Below are positions 18,098-25,956 of a stretch of DNA of 64,000 nucleotides, in pieces (the stretch's first letter is position 1; every line of letters begins with the position of its first letter). A program made the translations under genes and the position numbers. The notes below the pieces were generated by a model. That model was not told where the DNA came from and made no database searches. It was given only the letters and a program-made list of their open reading frames with translations. Origin of the DNA: DATKZM01 sp035527975 (GTDB lineage: Bacteria; Pseudomonadota; Alphaproteobacteria; JAPULJ01); NCBI GenBank assembly GCA_035527975.1, contig DATKZM010000124.1, positions 27,563-91,562 on the forward strand. The letters are read 5' to 3'.

Positions 18098-18976
18098 ATG
18101 CAAGCCTATCGTGTCGGCCGCAGCCGGAACTGCGATGTCAGGCTCAACGACGAATCGATCTCACGCGAGCACGCGGTCATCGTGCCGCGCGGCGACAACG
18201 CGTTCGAGCTCAATGACGACGGCAGCACGCATGGCACGTTCATCGAGCGGGACGGCGCCTGGATCGAGGTCACCGAAACGGTGGTGATCAGCGGCGATGC
18301 CTCGGTGATGCTCGGCCGCTTCCAGACGACCATCGGCGAGCTTCTGACCGACTACGCCGTGACCAGCGAGCAGACCGAAGGCGATCCCTACGAGCGGGTC
18401 TCGCGCCGCCGCCGCCGGCTGGCCTCGATTGTCGCGATGGACGTGGTCGGCTACAGCGCCCAGATGAATGTCGACGAGACGCGCACGCTGGCGGTTTTGC
18501 GCGACGTGCGTTCGGGCGTGCTCGATCCCTGTCTTGAGGAGTTCGCCGGCCGCATCTTCAAGGAGATCGGCGACGGCTTCATGCTCGAGTTCAACAGTGT
18601 CAACGACTCGGTCATGTTCGCGGTCGAGATCCAGCGCATGATGATCGAGCGCAACGCCCGCGCGCCCGAGCATCGGCGCATGGAGTTCCGCATCGGCATC
18701 AATGTCGGCGATGTGATCGTGCAGGGTGACGATCTGATGGGCGAGGGTGTCAACATCGCCGCCCGCCTCGAGCCGATGGCGGAAGCGGGCGGCATCTGTC
18801 TTTCCGGCGTGGTGCGCGATCTCGTCAAAGCCAAGCTCGACCTTGGCTTCAAGAATCTCGGCCAGAAGCAGCTCAAGAACATCGCCGAACCGGTGCGGGT
18901 CTATTCGCTGGGCGGAAAACCAGGCCCGACCAAGGAAACCAAGCCGAAAAAGAAAAAGGGTTTCCTGGCGATCTGA
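18098..18976 (+). CDS. FHA domain-adenylate/guanylate cyclase fusion
   Basis: The 292-residue protein begins with an FHA phosphothreonine-binding domain (YRVGRSRNCDVRL, then SISREHAVIV and DDGSTHGTFIERDG; residues 1-75). A linker and an Arg-rich stretch follow. The class III cyclase domain spans about residues 105-275. Its metal aspartates are in IVAMDVVGYSAQM and KEIGDGFMLEF, and the N-x3-R pair is in GVNIAARLEPMA, so it looks catalytically intact. The Lys-rich tail (KPKKKKGFLAI) is unusual. The FHA domain suggests control by Ser/Thr phosphorylation, but no kinase gene is present in this window. Confidence 0.88.
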   Translation: MQAYRVGRSRNCDVRLNDESISREHAVIVPRGDNAFELNDDGSTHGTFIERDGAWIEVTETVVISGDASVMLGRFQTTIGELLTDYAVTSEQTEGDPYERVSRRRRRLASIVAMDVVGYSAQMNVDETRTLAVLRDVRSGVLDPCLEEFAGRIFKEIGDGFMLEFNSVNDSVMFAVEIQRMMIERNARAPEHRRMEFRIGINVGDVIVQGDDLMGEGVNIAARLEPMAEAGGICLSGVVRDLVKAKLDLGFKNLGQKQLKNIAEPVRVYSLGGKPGPTKETKPKKKKGFLAI

Positions 18977-18999
18977 GCCGCGTCGGACGGAGCCACTCT

Positions 19000-19989
19000 T
19001 CAACTACCGGTATTGCCCTCACGCGCCGCCATCCGCTTGGCCATCTTCTGGACCAGGTTGTCGGCGACGCCGGGCCGCGACCAGGGACAGACCACCAGGC
19101 ACAGCCCGCAGGTCTTGTTGTCGACGAAGTAGGGCACGCATTTGTCGAAGTCGACGTACCATTTGCGTGTCCCTCGGACCATCTGCTTCTCGCGGTAAAT
19201 TGCGTCGGGCGGGCAGGCGTTCGAGCAAAGCTGGCAGCTCTCGCAAAATGCGTCGCCGCCGAAGACATCCGGCCGGTCGGCGATCAGCGGCAGGTCGGTG
19301 GTGACCATGGCGAGGCGAAAGCTCGACCCATAAGTCCGGTTGATGATCGAGCCATGCTTGCCGAGCTCGCCCAACCCCGCCTCGATCGCGGCGGGGATCA
19401 TCAACACGTCCTCGGTCATCGGGCCGGTTTTCGCCTCGGCGACGTGGCCCCGATCGCGGATCCAGTTGGTCAGGCGCTTGGCGGTGCTGCCGGCCCGCTC
19501 GTACTGCGACATGATCTCAATGTAAGTGTTCTCGTCGGGCGCTTGTTTCATGTTGTCGTATTCATGGGAGAAGCCCAGCATGACGGCCCAGGCACCGGCC
19601 GGCTGCGGGCGGTCCTCGAAGGTCCATTCGGGTTTGTATGCGCAGATGCCGACAACATCCGCTCCAAGCTCGAGCCCTGCGGCCTTGACTTCCTTCGTCC
19701 ATTCGTCCGGCGACTTCCCGATCGTCTCGGGCGCCAAGTCGTGCACGGGGATCGCGTCCATGCGATGGCGGTACCGGCGCGACTCGACGATCCGCTCGTT
19801 GTCCTTGTCGCGGCCGAAGAAGTAGAGCATCACCGGCTCATGGGCGATCGAGCCGTCGGTGCGCCAGAAGACCGGACGCGGCGCGCCGCTTTCGGCCTCG
19901 CCCAGCCCGTTCACCGTGTTGCCTGAAGCGTCCGGCCAGACGGCCTTCACCTCGTCGCTCGCCTGGTAGAGCTGGCGTTGTTTGGTCAT
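19000..19989 (-). CDS. 4Fe-4S dicluster protein of the reductive dehalogenase/QueG-like group
   Basis: The 329-residue protein ends with a bacterial ferredoxin-like pair of 4Fe-4S motifs: CESCQLCSNACPPDAI (CxxCxxCxxxCP) and KTCGLCLVVCPWSRPG with an upstream cysteine in DKCVPYF. The middle region (AAIEAGLGELGKHGSIINRTYG) matches the B12-binding-type core of reductive dehalogenase and epoxyqueuosine reductase families. No twin-arginine signal is visible, so it is likely cytoplasmic. It could be a B12-dependent reductase of unknown substrate. It lies 75 bp downstream of a CaiB-type CoA-transferase on the same strand. Confidence 0.75.
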   Translation of the reverse strand: MTKQRQLYQASDEVKAVWPDASGNTVNGLGEAESGAPRPVFWRTDGSIAHEPVMLYFFGRDKDNERIVESRRYRHRMDAIPVHDLAPETIGKSPDEWTKEVKAAGLELGADVVGICAYKPEWTFEDRPQPAGAWAVMLGFSHEYDNMKQAPDENTYIEIMSQYERAGSTAKRLTNWIRDRGHVAEAKTGPMTEDVLMIPAAIEAGLGELGKHGSIINRTYGSSFRLAMVTTDLPLIADRPDVFGGDAFCESCQLCSNACPPDAIYREKQMVRGTRKWYVDFDKCVPYFVDNKTCGLCLVVCPWSRPGVADNLVQKMAKRMAAREGNTGS

Positions 19990-20064
19990 GAGCGGACGCC
20001 TCCATCCGGTATTTTAGTCGGAGAACAGACTAACACGAGCCGGCGCGCAAATCCCGCAATTGCG

Positions 20065-21294
20065 TCAGATCGCGCCCTTCTGGCGTAGTGCCGCAACCTC
20101 ATCGGCGCCGATCCCGAGCAACTCGTCCAGCACCTCCTCGGTGTGCTGGCCAAGCGTCGGCGCGGGACGCCGGTATTCGACCGGGGTTTTTTCCATACGG
20201 ATCGGGCTGGCGATGTAGGCCTCCGGCCTGCCCGACGCCGGATGCTCGATCTCGATGCGCATGCCGCGCGCCTTGACCTGGGGCTCGTCGAAGACCTGGT
20301 CGATGGTGTTGACCGGCCCGCAGGGCACGCCGAGCGGCGGCAATCCTTCGAGCCAGTGCTCGCGCGGCTGCTGGCGGGTCAACGCCGTCACCGCGCCGAC
20401 GCATTCCGGCCGATGCTGCACCCGCAGGGGATTGGTTAAAAAACGTGAATCCTCGGCCAGCTCCGGCGCGCCGGCGAAAGCGCAAAAGCGCTGGAACTGC
20501 CGGTCATTGCCGACGGCGAGAATGAAGTGCTCGCCATGCGCGTCGGGAAACGCCTGATAGGGCACGATGGTCGCATGCGCCGTGCCCCAGGGCTTTGGCC
20601 GATTGCCGGTGTGGAGGAAGTTCATGCCCTCATTGACCAGCCAGGCGACCTGGCAGTCGAGCAGGCTGAGGTCGAGATGCTGGCCCTCGCCGGTCGCATC
20701 GCGGTGGCGCAGCGCGGCAAGGATGGCGATGTTGCAGTACATGCCGGTCATGATATCGGCGATGCCGACGCCGACCTTCACGCCCTCGCCGTCTTTGCTG
20801 TCTGCAGGACCGGTGATGCTCATCATGCCCCCCATCGCCTGCACGACGAGATCGAAGCCGGCGCGGTCCGCATAGGGTCCGGTCTGGCCGAAGCCGGTCA
20901 GCGAGCAGTAGACAAGGCTGGGGTTGTCGCCTTTCAATTGCTCATAGGCGAGCCCGTACTTCTTCAGATCGCCGACCTTGTAGTTCTCGAAGACGACATC
21001 GCATTCGCCGATCAGGCGCCTGGCCAGCGCCTGGCCCTCGACGCTGGCGAGGTTGAGGGTGATCGAGCGCTTGTTGCGATTGGCGGCGTTGAAATAGACG
21101 CTGTCGGCCGGGCAATCGTTGCCATCGGGATCCTGCAGATAAGGCGGGCCCCAGCCGCGCACATCGTCGCCGCTCCCGGGGCGTTCGACCTTGATCACAT
21201 CGGCGCCAAGATCGGCCAGCACTTGCGTGGCCGTCGGCCCCGCCAGGATGCGGGTCATGTCGAAAATACGGATTCCTGCGAGCGGTCCGGGCAT
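20065..21294 (-). CDS. Family III CoA-transferase (CaiB/BaiF type)
   Basis: The 409-residue enzyme moves CoA between carboxylic acids. The N-terminal signature is LAGIRIFDMTRILAGPTATQ followed by LGADVIKVERPGSGDD. The catalytic Asp is in DRAGFDLVVQAMGGMMS, the usual position after GPYA. The C-terminal block RQKGAI is also seen in homologues. I chose ATG 21294 (MPGPLAGI) because the family starts there; an in-frame ATG at 21330 adds 12 unsupported residues. Substrate is not determinable. It may be transcribed together with the downstream 4Fe-4S protein. Confidence 0.9.
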   Translation of the reverse strand: MPGPLAGIRIFDMTRILAGPTATQVLADLGADVIKVERPGSGDDVRGWGPPYLQDPDGNDCPADSVYFNAANRNKRSITLNLASVEGQALARRLIGECDVVFENYKVGDLKKYGLAYEQLKGDNPSLVYCSLTGFGQTGPYADRAGFDLVVQAMGGMMSITGPADSKDGEGVKVGVGIADIMTGMYCNIAILAALRHRDATGEGQHLDLSLLDCQVAWLVNEGMNFLHTGNRPKPWGTAHATIVPYQAFPDAHGEHFILAVGNDRQFQRFCAFAGAPELAEDSRFLTNPLRVQHRPECVGAVTALTRQQPREHWLEGLPPLGVPCGPVNTIDQVFDEPQVKARGMRIEIEHPASGRPEAYIASPIRMEKTPVEYRRPAPTLGQHTEEVLDELLGIGADEVAALRQKGAI

Positions 21295-21414
21295 GGCGCG
21301 GCTTATAGGCGAGGGGGCCCAAAGCCACAAGCGCCCTGCCGGAAGCCCCGATATGCGCGCGACCCTGCAGGCGAAGGTTGGCAGCGCACGGCGCGACCCA
21401 TAGAGTACCGCGCG

Positions 21415-22407
21415 ATGCTAGCCAATCACCATGTCTTCGGGCCTTTGGTCCGCCGCGTTCACGCGGCTGCGTTAGCGGTCGTCTTTGCCGCCGGTGGCGG
21501 GGCCGCCGGCGCTGCCCAAGCCGGCCGCGATCTCAGCCAGACGATCGAGCATGGCGGGATCACCCGGAGCTACATCCTCCACCTTCCCCCGGCGGTGGCG
21601 GGCGCGAAACTGCCGATGCCGTTGGTGATTGCGCTCCACGCCGGCGGCGGCCGTGCGGCGGGTTTCGCGCGCTTTACGGGTTTCAGCGCACTTGCCGACA
21701 AAGCCGGCTTTGCGGTCGTCTATCCCCAAGGCGTCGAGCGGCACTGGAATGACGGGCGCACCCGCAGCGGTTTCCGGGCACATGCGGAAAATATCGACGA
21801 CGTTGGTTTCCTGGTGAAGGTGATCGCTGCGCTGCGCGGCCAGCACGGCATCAGCGGCGAGCAGGTTTATATCGCGGGCGCGGCCAATGGCGGCATTATG
21901 GCGATGCGCATGGCCTGCGAGGCCGCCGACCAAATCCACGGCGTGGCTGCGGTGATGGCCAACTTCCCCGACCGCATGCGTTTTCGCTGCGCGCCCAAGC
22001 GGCCGGTCTCGGTCCTTGTCATGAATGGTACTGTCGACCCGATCGTGCCGTGGCGCGGCGGCGAGATGCGGTCCGGTTTCCGTCGGCTGGGCAAGCTTCT
22101 GTCGACCGAAGCGACGGTTGAATACTGGGCGGCAAAGAACGGCTGTTCCGACGCGCCGCTTCTCGATCGGCTGCCCGACAAGGCGCCGGCCGACGGCACC
22201 GAGGTCCGCCGCGAGCGATATCAGAACTGCGCGCGAGGCTCGCGCGTGGTGCTCTACACGATCGATCGTGGCGGCCATACCTGGCCGGGCGGGCAGCAAT
22301 ATCAACCCGAGGTCACGATCGGCAAGGTGAGCCGCGATATCGTCGCCCAGGACGCAATCTGGGCCTTTTTTCGTACTCTGCCCCGCGGCTCTGCCGGGTC
22401 GCGCTAA
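21415..22407 (+). CDS. PHB depolymerase/feruloyl esterase-like protein lacking the catalytic serine
   Basis: The 330-residue protein has a signal peptide (HAAALAVVFAAGGGAAGAAQA) and an alpha/beta-hydrolase fold of the LpqC/poly(3-hydroxybutyrate) depolymerase group (PLVIALHAGGGRAAGF, AVVYPQGVERHWNDGR, DDVGFLVKVIAAL). The nucleophile elbow, normally GxSxGG, reads G-A-A-N-G-G: residue 157 is Ala, not Ser (codon GCC). The triad Asp (NGTVDPIVPW) and His (DRGGHTWPGG) are kept. It may be a pseudoenzyme or use another mechanism. ATG 21415 is chosen at the signal peptide; the upstream open frame is the antisense shadow of the CoA-transferase. Confidence 0.85.
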   Translation: MLANHHVFGPLVRRVHAAALAVVFAAGGGAAGAAQAGRDLSQTIEHGGITRSYILHLPPAVAGAKLPMPLVIALHAGGGRAAGFARFTGFSALADKAGFAVVYPQGVERHWNDGRTRSGFRAHAENIDDVGFLVKVIAALRGQHGISGEQVYIAGAANGGIMAMRMACEAADQIHGVAAVMANFPDRMRFRCAPKRPVSVLVMNGTVDPIVPWRGGEMRSGFRRLGKLLSTEATVEYWAAKNGCSDAPLLDRLPDKAPADGTEVRRERYQNCARGSRVVLYTIDRGGHTWPGGQQYQPEVTIGKVSRDIVAQDAIWAFFRTLPRGSAGSR

Positions 22408-22499
22408 TCCTTTCGAAAGCCCTGCGCCCTAGTGTGCCGCCCGGCGCCGGCTTCAAGTCGGCACATACTCTCTTATGAAACGAAGGCAGTGGCGCAACG

Positions 22500-22997
22500 A
22501 TGGACGGCGGACTAACCGACATCAGATCGCCAATACTCCGGCGAGGGTTGGCGTATTGGAACGAGAAACGCGGAACGCGGGCAATGCCCGCGCGCGCCGA
22601 TATCGATCCAATGGAGATCATCCCGATCCTGCCATACGTGATCCTTCTCGACGTTCTGCGCGATCCGCTCGATTTTCGCTATCGGCTGATTGGCACGGTT
22701 ACGGACGAGCATATGGTGGAGCCGTATACCGGCCGTCGGTTTTCTGAGCTGCCGCACCAACGCGCGCCGAGCCGCATTTGGTCGTGCTGCGAGCGCGTTG
22801 TGCACCACAAGCAACCTCTGCGCGGCGACATTCCCTATGTCGGCCCAAAGAGCGATTTCATTGCGATCGAAAATATCATGATGCCGCTCGCCGCCGACGG
22901 TGAAACGGTCGACATGATCTTCACCGTTGTCGAGTACATCGACAACTATGAGAGCGCCGCCGGGTCGGATGGCGCGTCGGCAACGCGCGGCCGCTAA
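22500..22997 (+). CDS. PAS_5-like domain protein
   Basis: The 165-residue protein carries the order of features known from the alphaproteobacterial PAS_5 family: GLAYWNEKRGTRAMPARADI, DPMEIIPILPYVILLDVL, the FRYRLIGTVTDEHM strand with a GRRFSEL end, and a final block PLAADGETVDMIFTVVEY. The family is thought to be a sensory fold without attached output. It is followed at once by the divergently oriented ruvX. A second relative is encoded in the parA operon at 11690-12262. Confidence 0.75.
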   Translation: MDGGLTDIRSPILRRGLAYWNEKRGTRAMPARADIDPMEIIPILPYVILLDVLRDPLDFRYRLIGTVTDEHMVEPYTGRRFSELPHQRAPSRIWSCCERVVHHKQPLRGDIPYVGPKSDFIAIENIMMPLAADGETVDMIFTVVEYIDNYESAAGSDGASATRGR

Positions 22998-23003
22998 GGC
23001 GAT

Positions 23004-23486
23004 TTAGGCCGCCGCCATCGCGTCCAGCATACCTTGCAGGATGTAGGTGGCCGCAAGCTTGTCGACGAGCTCGCCGCGCCGCTTGCGCGTCAAGTCGGCC
23101 TCCTCGATCAGCATCCGCTGGACCGCGGCGGTCGACAGCCGCTCATCCCAGAAGCCGTAGGCAAGATCGAGCTTCGCATCGAGATTGCGCGCGAACTGGC
23201 GTGTCGATTGGGCACGCGGACCCTCGCTGCCGTCCATGTTGACGGGCAGCCCAATCACCAGCCCGCCAACGCCGTGCTCGGCGCAGAGCGTCGCAACACG
23301 CTCGGCGTCGATGGTGAATTTTCGGCGCTTGATCGTCTCCAACGGCGAGGCCACCAGGAGGCTTGCATCCGACAAGGCAAGACCGATGGTCTTCTCGCCG
23401 ACATCGAAGCCGAGCAGCCGGCGACCCGGACTGTCGGGCGCGCCACGCGCGGCCTTGAGCGCTGCCGGGCTGTCGTACTCGGGCAC
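23004..23486 (-). CDS. ruvX: Putative pre-16S rRNA nuclease / Holliday junction resolvase-like YqgF
   Basis: The 160-residue RNase H-like protein has the family start RRLLGFDVGEKTIGLALSD, the ALDP-like middle (GGLVIGLPVNMDGSEGPRA) and the C-terminal DERLSTAAVQRMLIEEADL motif with the catalytic acidic residues. It matures 16S rRNA ends in E. coli (YqgF). It is divergent from gatC, as in the usual alphaproteobacterial order pyrB-ruvX-gatC. Here six or more unrelated genes separate it from pyrB. Confidence 0.95.
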   Translation of the reverse strand: MPEYDSPAALKAARGAPDSPGRRLLGFDVGEKTIGLALSDASLLVASPLETIKRRKFTIDAERVATLCAEHGVGGLVIGLPVNMDGSEGPRAQSTRQFARNLDAKLDLAYGFWDERLSTAAVQRMLIEEADLTRKRRGELVDKLAATYILQGMLDAMAAA

Positions 23487-23661
23487 TGCCTCTCCGATCC
23501 AGGGTGTCGTTGACCCGCAGCGTCAATGCTCGCTTGCGCGAGGGCTAATGTCCACGGTCGCGGCCTTCGCCCGACTCTGCGCCCGCTTGCACGGTTGCAG
23601 ACCCGGTGCTAAGGGTGCCGCCCGATGATCGCCCTTTCCGAACAAACCCGTTAGCCGCACC

Positions 23662-23949
23662 ATGGCGCTCGACAAGGACACGGTTCGCCGCATCGCGCGG
23701 CTCGCCCGGATCGAGATCGCCGAGGACCAGCTCGAGGGCTTGGCGGGCGAGCTCTCCAACATTCTTGGCTGGATCGAGCAGCTGAACGAGGTGCCGACCG
23801 ACGATGTCGAACCCATGACCTCGGTGGTGGCCGTTGTGCTGCCGATGCGCGAGGACAAGGTGACCGACGGCGGCTATCCCGGCGACATTCTTCAAAACGC
23901 GCCGTCCGGCGGCAAGGGCTTCTTCCAGGTGCCCAAGGTGGTCGAGTGA
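23662..23949 (+). CDS. gatC: Asp-tRNA(Asn)/Glu-tRNA(Gln) amidotransferase subunit C
   Basis: The 95-residue subunit (ALDKDTVRRIARLARIEIAE, then LGWIEQLNEVPTDDVEP, ending FFQVPKVVE) stabilises the GatA-GatB complex, which makes Gln-tRNA(Gln) and Asn-tRNA(Asn) by transamidation. A palindromic repeat of about 124 bp separates it from gatA, an unusual gap since gatC and gatA are normally close. Confidence 0.97.
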   Translation: MALDKDTVRRIARLARIEIAEDQLEGLAGELSNILGWIEQLNEVPTDDVEPMTSVVAVVLPMREDKVTDGGYPGDILQNAPSGGKGFFQVPKVVE

Positions 23950-23960
23950 TGGGCGGCCGC

Positions 23961-24084
23961 TTCCCCCTCACCCTAACCCACGCTCCCAAGGGGAGAGGGA
24001 ATCCGGGCTGGCGCTTCTTTTCCCCTCTCCCCTCGGGGGAGAGGGAGGGGCCCATCGTGCCGGCGATGGGAGCGTGAGGGGGAA
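23961..24084. repeat. Palindromic repeat element between gatC and gatA
   Basis: The outer arms TTCCCCCTCAC (23961-23971) and GTGAGGGGGAA (24074-24084) are perfect inverted repeats. Next to them CGCTCCCA (23981-23988) and TGGGAGCG (24067-24074) also pair, and an inner pair (GGGAGAGGGA at 23991-24000 and the CCCCTCTCCC around 24022-24031) adds a further stem, with a 9-bp insertion in the left arm. The structure resembles the mobile palindromic (REP/MITE-like) elements of many GC-rich bacteria. Its right arm ends exactly at the gatA ATG, so the GAGGGGG that would act as ribosome binding site belongs to the element. Confidence 0.7.
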
Positions 24085-25563
24085 ATGACCGCCCTCAACG
24101 AACTCACTTTGGCCCAAGCCCGCGACGCGCTTGCCAGCGGGGAGGCGTCGTCGGCCGAGCTCACGGAAACGCATATCCGCGCGGCGGAATCCGCCCGACC
24201 GCTCAACGCCTTCATCACCGAGACATTCGAGCGCGCCTCCGACATGGCCAAGGCCTCCGATGCGCGGCGCAAGGCCGGGGAGGTGGGCATCGTCGAGGGC
24301 CTGCCGCTCGCCATCAAGGACCTCTTCTGTACGGACGGTATCCTGACCACCGCTGGCTCGCACATCCTCGATGGTTTCACGCCGCCTTACGAGGCGACCG
24401 TCACGGCCAATCTCTGGCGCGAGGGCGGCGTGCTGCTGGGCAAGACCAATCTCGACGAATTCGCCATGGGCTCGTCCAACATGACCAGCTACTACGGCGC
24501 GGTGAAGAACCCGTGGGCCCGCCAGGGCGACAACCGCCCGCTGGTTCCCGGCGGCTCCTCGGGCGGCTCGGCGGCGCTCGTCGCTGCGCGTGCTGCGCTG
24601 GGGGCCACGGGCACGGATACCGGCGGCTCGATCCGCCAGCCCGCCGCCTTCTGCGGCATCGTTGGCATGAAGCCGACTTACGGTCGATGCTCGCGTTGGG
24701 GCACCGTCGCGTTCGCCTCCTCGCTCGACCAGGCCGGCCCGCTGACCCGCACCGTGCGCGACGCTGCGATCATGCTGCGGGCGATGGCGGGGCACGACCC
24801 CAAGGACTCGACCAGCGTGCCCGCGCCGGTGCCCGACTACGAGGCGGCGCTGGGCCAGGGCATCAAGGGCATGACCATCGGCATCCCCAAGGAATACGTG
24901 CTCGACGGCATGCCGCCGGAGATCGAAGTGCTGTGGCAGCAGGGCATCGAATGGCTGAAAGCAGCCGGCGCGAAGACCAAGGAAATCAGCCTCAAGCACA
25001 CCAAATACGCGCTGCCGACTTATTACATCGTCGCGCCCGCGGAGGCATCCTCCAACCTCTCGCGCTATGACGGCGTCAAGTTCGGCCTCCGCGTCGAGGG
25101 CGACGATCTGGCCGGGATGTACGAGCGCACGCGCGGCGAAGGCTTCGGCCAGGAGGTCCGGCGCCGCGTTCTCATCGGCACATATGTTCTGTCTGCCGGC
25201 TACTACGATGCATACTATATTAAGGCGCAGAAGCTGCGGACCTTGATCGCCGACGACTTCCGCCAAGCTTACGAAAGCGTCGATGCGATGCTGACGCCGA
25301 CCGCGCCGAGCGCGGCCTTCGCCCAGGGCGAGAAGATGGACGACCCGATCGCGATGTATCTGAACGACGTCTTCACGGTGCCCGCGAGCCTCGCCGGGCT
25401 GCCGGGCATCTCGGTGCCGGCGGGCTTGTCCGCGGAGGGTTTGCCGCTCGGCCTGCAGGTGCTTGGCCGCGCCTTCGACGAGGAGACCATGTTCCGCGTT
25501 GCCCAGACAATCGAGGACGCGGCCGGCTTCGATGCCGAGCCGGCCTTCGTGGCCGGCCGCTGA
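24085..25563 (+). CDS. gatA: Asp-tRNA(Asn)/Glu-tRNA(Gln) amidotransferase subunit A
   Basis: The 492-residue amidase releases ammonia from glutamine for the transamidation. The Ser-cisSer-Lys triad is visible: Lys in LPLAIKDLFCTDGI, the glycine-serine block PGGSSGGSAALVAA, and the serine in GTDTGGSIRQPAAFCG. The amidase signature spans about residues 145-185. The start ATG directly follows the palindromic repeat. It overlaps no neighbour, and a small membrane-protein gene starts 10 bp after its stop. Confidence 0.97.
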   Translation: MTALNELTLAQARDALASGEASSAELTETHIRAAESARPLNAFITETFERASDMAKASDARRKAGEVGIVEGLPLAIKDLFCTDGILTTAGSHILDGFTPPYEATVTANLWREGGVLLGKTNLDEFAMGSSNMTSYYGAVKNPWARQGDNRPLVPGGSSGGSAALVAARAALGATGTDTGGSIRQPAAFCGIVGMKPTYGRCSRWGTVAFASSLDQAGPLTRTVRDAAIMLRAMAGHDPKDSTSVPAPVPDYEAALGQGIKGMTIGIPKEYVLDGMPPEIEVLWQQGIEWLKAAGAKTKEISLKHTKYALPTYYIVAPAEASSNLSRYDGVKFGLRVEGDDLAGMYERTRGEGFGQEVRRRVLIGTYVLSAGYYDAYYIKAQKLRTLIADDFRQAYESVDAMLTPTAPSAAFAQGEKMDDPIAMYLNDVFTVPASLAGLPGISVPAGLSAEGLPLGLQVLGRAFDEETMFRVAQTIEDAAGFDAEPAFVAGR

Positions 25564-25572
25564 GGGGGCGGG

Positions 25573-25938
25573 ATGACCCGCACCGGCAGCCAGCGCCTCG
25601 TCCTCCGCAGCCCTGGCCGCGAGCGTATCGCCAGGCTTGCGGCGGCCGGCGAGTGGATGCTGTTTCCGCCGGCGCTGTTCTGGCTCGCTTTCGCGGTCGC
25701 GGTCTTCGGCGTCTGGGACGGGCCACTCAACGCTTACAAATGGCTGCCGTCGGTCGTCCAGGTGGTTGCGCTGATTGTCTGCCCAGTGTTGGCGGTCGTC
25801 GCCGCGGTGATCCGCCTGCGCTGGGACCGCGCCCATGCGCCGCGCGTGCGCAAGTCATGGCGCCTGCTGTCATTCGGCGTCCTGTTCCTGATCCTGACGG
25901 CGGTCGCCACATTCCGCGCGACCTCAATTGGCGTGTGA
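25573..25938 (+). CDS. Small membrane protein of unknown function
   Basis: The 121-residue protein has three likely membrane helices (MLFPPALFWLAFAVAVFGVW, VVQVVALIVCPVLAVVAAVI, LLSFGVLFLILTAVATF) and a basic loop between the second and third. It starts 10 bp after gatA, with TGAGGGGGCGGG ahead of the ATG, and ends 19 bp before gatB, so it is embedded in the gat operon. I do not recognise the family. Confidence 0.7.
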   Translation: MTRTGSQRLVLRSPGRERIARLAAAGEWMLFPPALFWLAFAVAVFGVWDGPLNAYKWLPSVVQVVALIVCPVLAVVAAVIRLRWDRAHAPRVRKSWRLLSFGVLFLILTAVATFRATSIGV

Positions 25939-25956
25939 ACGGCGAATGACGAGATC

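Noticed and set aside
20527..21414. An N-terminal extension of the esterase-like protein by nearly 300 residues.
   Set aside because: The extension is antisense to the CoA-transferase gene; a normal signal peptide starts at ATG 21415.
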